DNA from: Burkholderiaceae bacterium
GTDB lineage: Bacteria; Pseudomonadota; Gammaproteobacteria; Burkholderiales; Burkholderiaceae
Length of the DNA stretch: 40,102 bases
Reading direction: 5' to 3'
Assembly: GCA_030151165.1 (NCBI GenBank)
Contig: JASLEM010000160.1
Coordinates: forward strand, 1-40,102
Shown here one piece after another: positions 26,845 through 35,583 of this stretch (position 1 is its first letter; the number at the start of each line of letters is the position of its first letter). The translations under genes were made by a program, and so were the position numbers. Under the pieces are notes generated by a model, which saw nothing but the letters and a program-made list of their open reading frames with translations, did not search any database and was not told the origin of the DNA.

Positions 26845-27480
26845 ATGCCTGCCATGGACCCCTTCGCCGAACTGCTCACGCCCGACAACGCGGCCCTCGT
26901 CCTCATCGACCACCAGGCCGGCCTCGCGTTCGGCGTGCAGTCGATCGACCGCCAGGCGCTGGTGAACAACGCGGTCGCGCTCGTGCGCGCGGCGCTCGCG
27001 TTCGAGATCCCCATCGTCATCAGCACCTCCGCGACGAAGGTCTACAGCGGACCGCTGCTGCCGAAGCTGCGCGAGTGCCTGCCCGAGCACACCGTCTTCG
27101 AACGCCGCAACATGAACGTGTGGGAGGACGAGGCCGTGCTGCAAGCGATCCGCGCGACGGGCCGCCGCAAGCTGCTCTTCTCCGGCATGCTCACCGAAGC
27201 CTGCATCACGTTCCCCGTGCTGTGCGCGCAGGCCGAGGGCTTCGAGGCCTACGTCGTCGGCGACGCCTGCGGCGGCGCGAGCGTGGCGGGGCACGAGCTC
27301 GCGCTGCACCGCATGGGCGCGGCGGGCGCGCGCGTCACCAGCTGGCTGCAGGTGCTGCTCGAGCTCCAGCGCGACTGGACGCGCAAGGCCACCTACGACG
27401 CCGCGCGCGCCGTCGTGGTCGACAACGGCGGCGGCTACGGCATCGGCCTGAACTACGTCCGCGACATGCAGGCCAAGTGA
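26845..27480 (+). CDS. Isochorismatase-fold cysteine hydrolase (YcaC-like), copy 2
   Basis: A 211-residue relative of the hydrolase at 23441. The catalytic Asp is D22 (VLIDHQAGL) and the nucleophile is C120 (LTEACITFPVL). It shares N-x-WED, GDACG and ELQRDW segments with copy 1. The start could be ATG 26845 or 26854; neither has a strong ribosome-binding site. It is followed by an AraC gene 14 bases later, which probably shares its transcript. The 130 bases upstream hold no clear element beyond a GGCCGGGCCGGCC palindrome. Confidence 0.85.
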   Translation: MPAMDPFAELLTPDNAALVLIDHQAGLAFGVQSIDRQALVNNAVALVRAALAFEIPIVISTSATKVYSGPLLPKLRECLPEHTVFERRNMNVWEDEAVLQAIRATGRRKLLFSGMLTEACITFPVLCAQAEGFEAYVVGDACGGASVAGHELALHRMGAAGARVTSWLQVLLELQRDWTRKATYDAARAVVVDNGGGYGIGLNYVRDMQAK

Positions 27481-27494
27481 CGCCGCGACGCCCC

Positions 27495-28427
27495 ATGACG
27501 ACGACGCCTGCGCTCGCCGGCACCGACCGCTGCGGCGCGTACGGCCCGCAGATCGCCCGCTACTTCCACATCGAGCGCGCGCCGATGCTGCGCACGACCT
27601 CGTTCAGGGACGACCAGCTCGCCGTCACCCGCCTCGAGAGCGCGAGCCGCGAGCCCGGGATGTCGGAGACGATCCCGCCCGAGGACAGCTTCCTCTGCGA
27701 GCTGCAGCTCGCCGACCTCGCGCACCACGAGCTCTGGAGCCGCGGCCGGCGCGTGTCGAGCCGCAGCTACGACAAGGGCTCGATCCGCATCGTCGACCTG
27801 CGCGACGAGCTGTGCGCGTACGTCGGCAGCCCGCTGGACGCGCTCAGCTTCTACCTGCCGCGCAGCGCGATCGACGAGTTCTCGGACGACATCGGCGCCG
27901 CGCGCATCGCCCGGCTGGCCTGCGAGCCCGGCGTGCACGATCCGCTGCTCGCGCACCTCGGCGCCGCGCTGCTGCCGGTGCTCGAGCAGCCGCAGCTCGC
28001 GAGCCGGCTGTTCGTCGAGCACATGGCGCTCGCGATCAGCGCGCATGTCCTCAAGCGCTACGGCGGCCTCGCCACGCCGGCGAGCCGCGAGGCCGGGGCG
28101 CTGTCGCCGTCGCGCGAGAAGCGCGCCAAGGAGTTCCTCGCCGCGAGCGTCGGCGCCGACGTGTCCGTCGCGGCGGCCGCGCAGGCCTGCGGGCTGTCGC
28201 GCGCCTACTTCATCCGCGCGTTCCGGCTGTCGACCGGCCTGACGCCGCACAAGTGGCTGCAGGCCTATCGCATCGACAAGGTCAAGCAGGCGCTGATGGC
28301 GTCCTCGGACAGCATCGTCGACATCGCGCTCGCCTGCGGCTTCGCCGACCAGAGCCACCTCACGCGCGCGTTCGCGCAGGCGGTGGGCATGCCGCCGGCG
28401 GCCTGGCGGCGGCAACGGCAGCACTGA
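27495..28427 (+). CDS. AraC family regulator, copy 1
   Basis: A 310-residue AraC regulator with two C-terminal helix-turn-helix motifs (about residues 210-305, VAAAAQACGLSRAYFIRAF and DIALACGFADQSHLTRAF). Its N-terminal sensor domain has a distinctive ELWSRG segment. The same domain arrangement is found in the AraC at 34632, so the two are paralogs. The ATG at 27495 lies 14 bases after the hydrolase stop. It may control that hydrolase or the cluster upstream. Confidence 0.9.
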   Translation: MTTTPALAGTDRCGAYGPQIARYFHIERAPMLRTTSFRDDQLAVTRLESASREPGMSETIPPEDSFLCELQLADLAHHELWSRGRRVSSRSYDKGSIRIVDLRDELCAYVGSPLDALSFYLPRSAIDEFSDDIGAARIARLACEPGVHDPLLAHLGAALLPVLEQPQLASRLFVEHMALAISAHVLKRYGGLATPASREAGALSPSREKRAKEFLAASVGADVSVAAAAQACGLSRAYFIRAFRLSTGLTPHKWLQAYRIDKVKQALMASSDSIVDIALACGFADQSHLTRAFAQAVGMPPAAWRRQRQH

Positions 28428-28442
28428 GCGTCGGCCCTCGCG

Positions 28443-28823
28443 TCAGGGCCGTGTCTCGCCGCCGTCCTGCGCGCGAAAGACCTGGCGGCGGCCGAACAGG
28501 CGCGCGTCCAGCGAGTAGGCGCCCGGCCCGATGACGGCGAGCGCCGCCGACTGCAGCGCCGCGACCGCCGCGAACGCCGCGGGCACGTCGCCCGCGACCG
28601 CGTGGCCGATCGCGTGCACGACGGCCGCGGCCGCGCCGAGCGACGTGAGCAGGCCGGCGCACACGAGCACCGACGCCGCGACCGTGAACGCGACGAGCAG
28701 CCCCGGCGCGAAAGCCCTCGCGGCGCCGATGTCGCCGATCAGCGCTACAGTCACCGCGAGCCGCAGCAGCACGAGCGCCACGCCGGCCGGGCCGCGCAGG
28801 AACATCGATTGAAGGCGTTGCAC
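28443..28823 (-). CDS. Small DoxX-like membrane protein
   Basis: A 126-residue protein with about four hydrophobic helices (AGVALVLLRLAVTVALIG, LLVAFTVAASVLVCAGLL and two more) and a C-terminal DARLFGRR motif seen in DoxX-like proteins. The function is unknown. It is convergent with the AraC gene (15 bases between stops) and divergent from the next response regulator gene, so it is a stand-alone unit. A single Cys lies in helix 2. Confidence 0.65.
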   Translation of the reverse strand: MQRLQSMFLRGPAGVALVLLRLAVTVALIGDIGAARAFAPGLLVAFTVAASVLVCAGLLTSLGAAAAVVHAIGHAVAGDVPAAFAAVAALQSAALAVIGPGAYSLDARLFGRRQVFRAQDGGETRP

Positions 28824-28979
28824 CGCCCCATTCTGGGAGCCGGCCGCGCCCGGTGAATCCGGCGCAAGGGCGGGGCGGGCTTAGGCCTTCCGGCCGACGG
28901 CCCCGGGCCGCGCACGCCGCGCCCGCCGCGCCCGGCCTCCGCTTCCGCGATCCTTTTCCTCTTCCCGCTTTCGCCCGAC

Positions 28980-29732
28980 GTGCTTCCAACGACGCCATCG
29001 CCGCAGCCACCTCCGTCGTCGACCGCGACCGGCGCCATCCGCGTCCTCGTCGCGGACGACCATCCGCTGCTGCGCGAGGGCGTGGCCGCGGTGATCGGCA
29101 AGCACGCCGACCTGCGGCTGGTGGGCGAGGCCGGCAGCGGCGAGGACGCGGTCGCGCAGGTGCGCGCGCTGCGGCCGGACGTCACGCTGATGGACCTGCA
29201 GATGCCCGGCATCGGCGGCCTCGAGGCGATCGCGCGCATCCGCGCCGAGACGCCCGACGCCCGCATCATCGTGCTGACGACCTACGGCGGCGACGTGCAG
29301 GCGATGCGCGCGCTGCGGGCCGGCGCGCGCGGCTACCTGTTGAAGAACGCGCTGCGCAAGGAGCTGATCGACGCCATCCGCCGCGTGCACGCGGGCGAGC
29401 CATGCGTGGCGCCGAGCGTGGCGACCGGCCTGGCCGGGACGACCGGCGACGGCGAGCTGACGCCGCGCGAGATCGACGTGCTGCAGCGTGTCGCGCAGGG
29501 GCACTCCAACAAGCGCGTGGCGGACGGGCTGTCGGTGACGGAGGACGCCGTCAAGGCGCGCATGAAGAGCATCCTGGCGAAGCTGCGCGCGAAGGATCGC
29601 GCGCACGCCGTGGCGATCGGGCTGCGGCGCGGCTTCATCCGCATCCTCGTCGCGCATCCCGCCGCGGCGCGGGCGGGCGCGGCGGACGTCGTCGCAGGCG
29701 TCTCGGTGTCGAAAGACGCGGAGGGCGGTTAG
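28980..29732 (+). CDS. NarL/LuxR-type response regulator (intact receiver), copy 2
   Basis: A 250-residue response regulator. The receiver (about 20-140) has D26-D27, phosphoacceptor D72 (MDLQMPG), T100 and K122. The LuxR-type HTH lies at about 160-215 (LTPREIDVLQRVAQG, TEDAVKARMKSI). It is closely similar to the regulator at 22661 in the receiver (DDHPLLREGVAA, MDLQMPG). The start at GTG 28980 is the first available but has no good ribosome-binding site; the Pro-rich N-terminus before the receiver may be untranslated. No kinase is adjacent. Confidence 0.87.
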   Translation: MLPTTPSPQPPPSSTATGAIRVLVADDHPLLREGVAAVIGKHADLRLVGEAGSGEDAVAQVRALRPDVTLMDLQMPGIGGLEAIARIRAETPDARIIVLTTYGGDVQAMRALRAGARGYLLKNALRKELIDAIRRVHAGEPCVAPSVATGLAGTTGDGELTPREIDVLQRVAQGHSNKRVADGLSVTEDAVKARMKSILAKLRAKDRAHAVAIGLRRGFIRILVAHPAAARAGAADVVAGVSVSKDAEGG

Positions 29733-29833
29733 TCCGAAGGGACGAGCCGGGACCGGTCGTCCGCACGATGGCGCGCGCGGGCGGGGCGGCGTCCAATCGG
29801 CGTCAACCCTTCGCCCACTTCCACAGGAACGCC

Positions 29834-30379
29834 ATGTCCAGCTCGTCCACGCCCGAGACGTCCGCCGTCTCGCAGCCCTTCGGCAGCCTCGCCGACGTCC
29901 GCCTCGGCCTCTCCGTGCAGGTCCGCCACGACAGCGTCGCCGCGCTGAACCGGCTGCTCGCCCACACGATGGCCTTGCGCGACCTGTACAAGAAGTCCCA
30001 CTGGCAAGCCGCGGGCTCGACGTTCTACGAGCTGCACCTGCTGTTCGACAAGCACTACGAGGAGCAGGTCGTGCTGATGGACGCGCTCGCCGAACGCGTG
30101 CAGACGCTCGGCGGCGTGGCGCGCGCGCTCGCCGCGGACGTCGCCAGCGAGTCGCACATCGCGCGCGCGCCGAGCGGCGTCGAGAGCTCCGCCGACCAGC
30201 TCGCGCGCCTGCTCGATGCGCACGAGTTCATCCTCGTCGAGGCGCGGCCGCTCGCGCGCGAGGCCGCCGAGCGCGGCGACGACGGCACCAACGACATCAT
30301 CGTCAGCCAGGTCGTGCGCCTGAACGAGCTCCAGAGCTGGTTCGTCGGCCGCCAGCAGCAGGTCGTCGCGAGTCGCTGA
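29834..30379 (+). CDS. dps: Dps family ferritin-like protein
   Basis: A 181-residue Dps-type protein that oxidises iron with peroxide and stores it, protecting DNA. The ferroxidase ligands are visible with canonical spacing: H56 (in HW), H68, D72 and E76. The ATG at 29834 is preceded by AGGA. Next to it is a histidine kinase gene, with a large hairpin in between. Confidence 0.92.
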   Translation: MSSSSTPETSAVSQPFGSLADVRLGLSVQVRHDSVAALNRLLAHTMALRDLYKKSHWQAAGSTFYELHLLFDKHYEEQVVLMDALAERVQTLGGVARALAADVASESHIARAPSGVESSADQLARLLDAHEFILVEARPLAREAAERGDDGTNDIIVSQVVRLNELQSWFVGRQQQVVASR

Positions 30380-30459
30380 GGCGCAGTCTTACACGCGCCT
30401 TTCGCGCGCGGCGGCCGCGCGACAGCTCGACATAAATTCAAGACGCCGCCGATTCGTTC

Positions 30460-30519
30460 AAGCCTCCGCCGTGTCGCGCCATTACCCTTCGGGGCCATGG
30501 CGCGACACGGCGGAGGCTT
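30460..30519. repeat. Perfect 23-base inverted repeat between dps and the sensor kinase
   Basis: AAGCCTCCGCCGTGTCGCGC... (30460-30482) is the exact reverse complement of 30497-30519, with a 14-base loop that itself contains CCC-TTC-GGGG. The stem would be very stable in RNA or as a cruciform. It lies 81 bases after dps and 75 before the kinase start. No T-tract follows, so it is not a clear intrinsic terminator. The rest of the 30380-30594 interval shows GACATAAATTC, a possible promoter element, at 30429-30439. Confidence 0.85.
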
Positions 30520-30594
30520 CGTCGTTCTCGCGCGTCCTTCCATCTTCCGCGACCGATCGTCCCCACCGACATCCGGCGCACACGCAAGGGATCC

Positions 30595-33500
30595 ATGAAC
30601 GTTGCAAGACCGCCCGCCATGTCGATGGCCGACCGCCTGCGAGCCTGGTTGCGACGTTCCGTGCCACGCTGGATCGCGGGGCTGTCGCTGGCGATCCTGC
30701 TGCCCGCCTCGAACGCCGCGGCGCCGGTCCTGCGCTCGATCGTGCAGCTGCACCACACGGCGTGGACGATCCAGGAAGGCGTGCCCGGCCCGGTCGTCGC
30801 CATCGCCCAGACGACCGACGGCTACCTCTGGCTCGGGACGGCCAACGGGCTGTTCCGTTTCGACGGCGTGCGCTTCGTGCGCTTCGACGCCATCGCCGGC
30901 GAGCACCTGCCGTCGAACGCGGTGCTGACCTTGATGGCGACGCGCGACGGCGCCTTGTGGGTCGGCTATTTCGCCGGCGGCCTGAGCGTCGTGCAGGGCG
31001 GGCACGTCCGCCGTTCGGAGCCCGCCGAAGGCCTGCTGGAGACGGGCACGCGCCGCTTCGCGATGACCTCGCGCGGGCAGGCGTGGCTCGCCAACGGCCG
31101 CGGGCTGGGGACGCTCGTCGACGGCCACTGGGTCTTCATGGGCCCGGCCGACGGCTATCCGAAGATGGGCGAGGCCGCGTCGATGGGCGTCGTGGTCGAC
31201 GGCGACGATGCCGTCTGGGCGGCCACCAGCGACGGCGTCTACGTGCGGGCGCGCGGTCAGGCGGCGTTCGCGAAGGTCGACGTGCCGAACCTCGGCTACG
31301 CCGAGCTCGCCGTCGCGCCGGACGGCCGCGTCTGGGCGACCGATCCCGTGGGCGAGCGCGGCATCCGCGCGCTGCCGCGGCCCGGCGCGCCGGTCGATCC
31401 GAAGGACGCGAGGAACGGCCCGGACGCTTGGCGCCCGGCACCGCAGAGCGCGATGGCGCCGGCGTTCGACCGCGCCGGCCGGCTCTGGTACGGCGCCGAC
31501 TCCGGCCTGATGCGCGACGCGACCACCGCCGCTCCCGGCGCGCCGGACCGCTTCACGCCGGCCGACGGGCTGTCGGGCGATTTCGTGATGAGCGTGTTCG
31601 AGGATCGCGAAGGCTCGATGTGGATCGGCACCAGCGACGGCCTGGATCGCCTGCGCACGCCGAAGGCGGTGCAGCTCGCGTTCCCGCGCCATCCGTCGGT
31701 GATCGCGATGGCGCCGGGCGACGGCGGGGACGCGTGGTTCGCGGCGCGCCAGCAGGGGCTGTTCCACGCGAGCGGCGGCGTGCTGCAGCCCGTGCCGTCA
31801 CCGCTCGACATGTGGATCACGGCCTTGTACCGGGATCGCGACGGCGTGCTGTGGGCGGGCGCGTTCGATGGCGTCCGGCGCGTCGACAGGACCGGCTTCA
31901 CGCGCCTGCCGTTGCCGGCCGGGATGGGCTCGTGGCAAGGCAGCGTGCAGGCGATCGTGAAGGACAAGGCCGGCGTGCTGTGGGTCGCCGCGAGCAACTA
32001 CGGGTTGTACCGCTACCAGGGCGGCGAGTGGCTGCTGCGCGCGGGACGGCCGGCGGATTTCCCGTCCACGCCGCCGAACTGCCTCGCCGCCGACGACGCC
32101 GGCAAGGTCTGGTTCGGCTACCGCGGCGCGCTGCGCGTGCTGGACGGCGAGCGTCTCGCGACCTACGGCCCCGCCGACGGCCTGCGCATCGGCGGCGTGC
32201 AGGCGATCGAGCCCGTCGGCGACCACGTCTGGCTGGGCGGCGAGTTCGGCGTGCAGGTGTTCGACGGCCACGGCTTCAAGTCGATCCGCGCGGCCGACGA
32301 CGCGCTGTTCCTCGGCATCTCGGGCATCGTGGAGACCAGCGCCGGCGAGCTCTGGCTGAACGGCTCGGGCGGCATCTCGCGCATCCCGGCCGCCGAGCTG
32401 CGACATGCGCTGGCCGACGCGAGCTACCGCGTGCAGGTGCAGCACTTCGACGTGCTCGACGGCCTGCCGGGTTCGGCCGAACAGAACCGGCCGCTGCGCA
32501 CGGCGATGCAGACCGCGGACGGCACGCTGTGGTTCGCGCTGAGCGGCGGCGTGGTCACCATCGACCCGGCGGCGGCGCCGCGGAACGCGGTCGTGCCGGT
32601 GGTCGAGGTCGAGCAGCTGAGCGCCGGTTCGCGCGTGCTGCGCGACGCGCCCGCCGCTCGTGCGCGGCTCGATCCCGGCACGCACGACATCGCCGTCGAC
32701 TACACCGCCACCAGCCTCGCGATGCCCGAGCGCGTGCGCTTCCGCTACCGGCTCGACGGCCTCGACGCCGACTGGCAGGACGCCGGCACGCGGCGCCGCG
32801 CGTTCTACACCAACCTCGGCCCGGGCCACTACACCTTCCGCGTGACCGCGTCGAACGAGGACGGCGTGTGGGCGACGCAGCCCGCGACGATGGCCTTCGA
32901 CATCCCGCCGAGCCCGCTGCAGACCGCGTGGTTCCGCGCGTTCTGCGTGCTGGTGGCCGTGGTCCTGCTGTGGCTCGCCTGGCTGCTGCGCTCGCGCCAG
33001 CTCGCGGCGCGCATCGGCGACCGCATGCAGGTGCGCATGCTCGAGCGCGAACGCATCGCGCGCGACCTGCACGACACGTTGCTGCAGGGCTTCCACGGCC
33101 TGATGCTGCGCTTCCAGGCGGTGGCCGAGGACATCCCGCCGGAATCGCCGACGCGCGAGCAGTTCGAGCGTGTCCTCGTGCGCGCCGACGAGATCCTGCT
33201 CGAAGGCCGCGAGCGCGTGACCGACCTGCGCATGCCGTCGCCCGAGCTGGGCAGCCTGGCGCAGACGCTGGCCGGCGTGGGGCGCGACCTGTCGGAGCAC
33301 CACGCGGCGCGCTTCAGCCTGACCGTCGAGGCCGACCCGCGGCCGCTGCGTCCGCTGGTGCACGAGGAGGTCTGCCTGATCGCGCGCGAGGCGCTGTTCA
33401 ACGCGTTCCAGCACGCGCACGCCACGCGGATCGAGCTCGCGATCGTCTACGGCCCGGGCGAGTTCACGCTGCGCGTGCGCGACGACGGCGCCGGCCTGCC

Positions 33501-33726
33501 CGAGGAGATCCAGGACGGCGGCTCGCGCCCCGGCCACTGGGGCATCGCCGGCATGCGCGAGCGCGCGCGCCGCGCGGGCGGCCGGTTCCGCGTGTGGAGC
33601 CGGCCGGGGGCGGGCACGGAGCTCGAGCTGTCGATCCCCGGCCGCGCCGCCTATGCGGACAGCCCGCGCGAGGCACGGTTCGCGCGATTCGCATGGCTGC
33701 GCGGACGGTTCCGCAAGGCCGGCTGA
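30595..33726 (+). CDS. reg_prop/Y_Y_Y sensor histidine kinase (HisKA_3)
   Basis: A 1043-residue sensor kinase. Order: membrane anchor or signal (about 25-43), a large periplasmic beta-propeller built of reg_prop repeats (about 50-600, e.g. TTDGYLWLGTANGLFRFDG), a Y_Y_Y domain (about 690-760), a transmembrane helix (about 780-800), HisKA_3 with phosphoacceptor H826 (ARDLHDTLLQGFHG), and HATPase_c with a DDGAGLP-type G box. It senses a ligand outside the inner membrane, in many relatives a carbohydrate, and donates phosphate to a NarL-type regulator. The next gene encodes a regulator with a degenerate receiver; intact ones lie 1 kb and 7 kb upstream. Confidence 0.93.
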   Translation: MNVARPPAMSMADRLRAWLRRSVPRWIAGLSLAILLPASNAAAPVLRSIVQLHHTAWTIQEGVPGPVVAIAQTTDGYLWLGTANGLFRFDGVRFVRFDAIAGEHLPSNAVLTLMATRDGALWVGYFAGGLSVVQGGHVRRSEPAEGLLETGTRRFAMTSRGQAWLANGRGLGTLVDGHWVFMGPADGYPKMGEAASMGVVVDGDDAVWAATSDGVYVRARGQAAFAKVDVPNLGYAELAVAPDGRVWATDPVGERGIRALPRPGAPVDPKDARNGPDAWRPAPQSAMAPAFDRAGRLWYGADSGLMRDATTAAPGAPDRFTPADGLSGDFVMSVFEDREGSMWIGTSDGLDRLRTPKAVQLAFPRHPSVIAMAPGDGGDAWFAARQQGLFHASGGVLQPVPSPLDMWITALYRDRDGVLWAGAFDGVRRVDRTGFTRLPLPAGMGSWQGSVQAIVKDKAGVLWVAASNYGLYRYQGGEWLLRAGRPADFPSTPPNCLAADDAGKVWFGYRGALRVLDGERLATYGPADGLRIGGVQAIEPVGDHVWLGGEFGVQVFDGHGFKSIRAADDALFLGISGIVETSAGELWLNGSGGISRIPAAELRHALADASYRVQVQHFDVLDGLPGSAEQNRPLRTAMQTADGTLWFALSGGVVTIDPAAAPRNAVVPVVEVEQLSAGSRVLRDAPAARARLDPGTHDIAVDYTATSLAMPERVRFRYRLDGLDADWQDAGTRRRAFYTNLGPGHYTFRVTASNEDGVWATQPATMAFDIPPSPLQTAWFRAFCVLVAVVLLWLAWLLRSRQLAARIGDRMQVRMLERERIARDLHDTLLQGFHGLMLRFQAVAEDIPPESPTREQFERVLVRADEILLEGRERVTDLRMPSPELGSLAQTLAGVGRDLSEHHAARFSLTVEADPRPLRPLVHEEVCLIAREALFNAFQHAHATRIELAIVYGPGEFTLRVRDDGAGLPEEIQDGGSRPGHWGIAGMRERARRAGGRFRVWSRPGAGTELELSIPGRAAYADSPREARFARFAWLRGRFRKAG

Positions 33727-33877
33727 ATGGCCTCGTCGCGAGACCGGGGACGCGTGGCGGGCGGAGCGTTCCGTCGATGTACCCGATCGGGGGATTCCGA
33801 TGCCCCGCCGCGCGATCGAACATCGCACCCGTGCGTCGCGGCAGGTGGCGATGCGGACAGGATTCCAGGAGAAGACC

Positions 33878-34519
33878 ATGCTGGCAAAGACGAGCGTCCA
33901 CGTGACGGTCATGCACCCCCATCCGGTGATGGCGGCCGGCCTCGAGGCGGCGTTCGGTCGCGACGCCGGGTTCCAGGTGCGGCGCGTCGCCACCGGCGTG
34001 GCCGACGGCGCGAACGATGAATCGGCCGCGCAGGGCGGCGTCATCGTCGCGGACTACCAGACCGCGCTCGACCTGATGGCGCGCCACGACGGCGCGGGCG
34101 AGCGCTTCGGCCGGCCGCGCGTGCTGGTGGTGGGCGCGGCCCACCGCGGCTGGCAGGTGCGGCAGGCGCTGCAGGGCGGCGTGCACGGCTACGTGTCGAG
34201 CGAGTGCCGCATCGACGAGCTGCTGGCCGCCGTGCGGCGCGTCGCCGACGGCGAGCGCTACCTGTGCGCGGCGGCGTCCCAGTGCATCGCGGAGAGCTTC
34301 TCGCAGCAGCACCTGACGCCGCGCGAGCTCGACGTGCTGCGCCTGGTGGGCGAGGGCCTGGACAACAAGACGATCTCGCGCCGCCTCGGCATCGCGCTCG
34401 GCACGGTCAAGGCGCACGTGCGCACGCTGCTGGACAAGCTCGGCGCGTCGAGCCGCACCGAGGCCGTCGCCGCGGGGCTGCGGCGCGGCTTCATCGGCGG
34501 CGACCTCGGACTCGCGTGA
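33878..34519 (+). CDS. NarL/LuxR-type regulator with a degenerate receiver
   Basis: A 213-residue protein with a receiver-like N-terminal domain (about 5-125) and a LuxR-type HTH (about 143-205, LTPRELDVLRLVGEG, ALGTVKAHVRTLLDKL). The acidic pocket pair is replaced by H13-P14 (MHPHP where DDHP is expected), the switch Thr by G86, and the Lys by S108. Only D59 remains of the usual set. It should not be able to bind Mg2+ normally. The ATG at 33878 follows AGGAG. It lies 151 bases after the kinase gene on the same strand. Confidence 0.88.
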   Translation: MLAKTSVHVTVMHPHPVMAAGLEAAFGRDAGFQVRRVATGVADGANDESAAQGGVIVADYQTALDLMARHDGAGERFGRPRVLVVGAAHRGWQVRQALQGGVHGYVSSECRIDELLAAVRRVADGERYLCAAASQCIAESFSQQHLTPRELDVLRLVGEGLDNKTISRRLGIALGTVKAHVRTLLDKLGASSRTEAVAAGLRRGFIGGDLGLA

Positions 34520-34631
34520 CGGCGCCGCGCGGCGCGCCCCCTGCGGCGGCCGGGGCGATGCGCCTGCGGTACATTGGGCCCGCCATCTGACGGGCGTGGC
34601 GGCCCGGGCGTCCCTGGAGGAGCGAGCGAGA

Positions 34632-35561
34632 GTGGAGCGAACGAATCCGTCGACGGCGTTTCCCCGTCGCGCCTGGCGCGACCCGATCGGCCAGAGCCTG
34701 GGCCTGGGCGCGTCGCCCGCGTTGTCGAGCCGCTCGCTGCGCAGCTCGCAGATCAACGTGAGCCGGCTGTCCATCGGCGCCGAGCGCATCGGGCTGTCCG
34801 CGCCGGTGCCCGCGGAGGATTCCTTCGTCCTCGCGATGTACCTGACCGAGGTCGCCGACCACGAGCTCTGGAGCCGCGGCGTGCCCGTGCTCAGGCGCGG
34901 CTACGCGGCCAACGCGATGCGCATCGTCAACCTGCAGGACGAGTACGCCGCCAACATCCGCTGCGCGCACGAGTCGCTCGTGTTCCACCTGCCGCGCGTC
35001 GCGCTCGACGAGTTCGCCGAGGACGCGGGCGCGCGCCGCATCGGCCACCTGCAGTGCGAGCCGGGCGTCGTCGACCCGGTCATCCGCGGGCTGGGCCTGT
35101 CGCTCATGACGGCGTTCGAATATCCCGCGCAGGTCAACTCGCTGTTCGTCGACCACGTCTGCCTGGCCGTCTGCGCGCATCTCGCGCAGCACTACGGCGG
35201 CCTGCGCCGCTTCGAGCCGGTGGAGCGCGGCGGGATGTCGGCGAGCCTCGTGGAGCGCGCGAAGGCGTTCATGGCGGCCCATTGCGGCGACGAGACCTCG
35301 CTGCTCGACGTCGCACGCGAGTGCGGCCTGTCGCGCGGCTATTTCAGCAAGGCCTTCAAGGCGACGACCGGCCTGACGCCGCACCAGTGGCGCCAGGGCC
35401 ACCGCATCGACAAGGCCAAGGCGATGCTGCAGGACGGCACGATGGACATCGCCGGGATCGCGATGGCCTGCGGCTTCGCCGACCAGAGCCACCTCACGCG
35501 CGTGTTCTCGCAGCGCGTCGGCGCGAGCCCGGGGACGTGGCGACGGATGCGGCGCGGCTGA
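34632..35561 (+). CDS. AraC family regulator, copy 2
   Basis: A 309-residue AraC regulator paralogous to the one at 27495; both have an HELWSRG segment in the sensor domain and LTPH-x-W in the first HTH region. The HTH pair covers about residues 205-305. The GTG at 34632 is preferred over GTG 34596 because GGAGG lies about 11 bases before it and the length then equals that of copy 1. It is convergent with the MFS gene (22 bases between stops). A TACATT element at 34570 may be part of its promoter. Confidence 0.88.
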   Translation: MERTNPSTAFPRRAWRDPIGQSLGLGASPALSSRSLRSSQINVSRLSIGAERIGLSAPVPAEDSFVLAMYLTEVADHELWSRGVPVLRRGYAANAMRIVNLQDEYAANIRCAHESLVFHLPRVALDEFAEDAGARRIGHLQCEPGVVDPVIRGLGLSLMTAFEYPAQVNSLFVDHVCLAVCAHLAQHYGGLRRFEPVERGGMSASLVERAKAFMAAHCGDETSLLDVARECGLSRGYFSKAFKATTGLTPHQWRQGHRIDKAKAMLQDGTMDIAGIAMACGFADQSHLTRVFSQRVGASPGTWRRMRRG

Positions 35562-35583
35562 ATCGCGGCGCCGACGTGGCGGC

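Noticed and set aside
30460..30519. 23-base inverted repeat as terminal repeats of an insertion sequence
   Set aside because: The arms are only 14 bases apart, so no element could lie between them, and no transposase is nearby.
30471..33905. 1144-codon plus-strand frame across the sensor kinase
   Set aside because: It shadows the kinase gene in another frame and lacks any domain; kinase motifs are all in the other frame.
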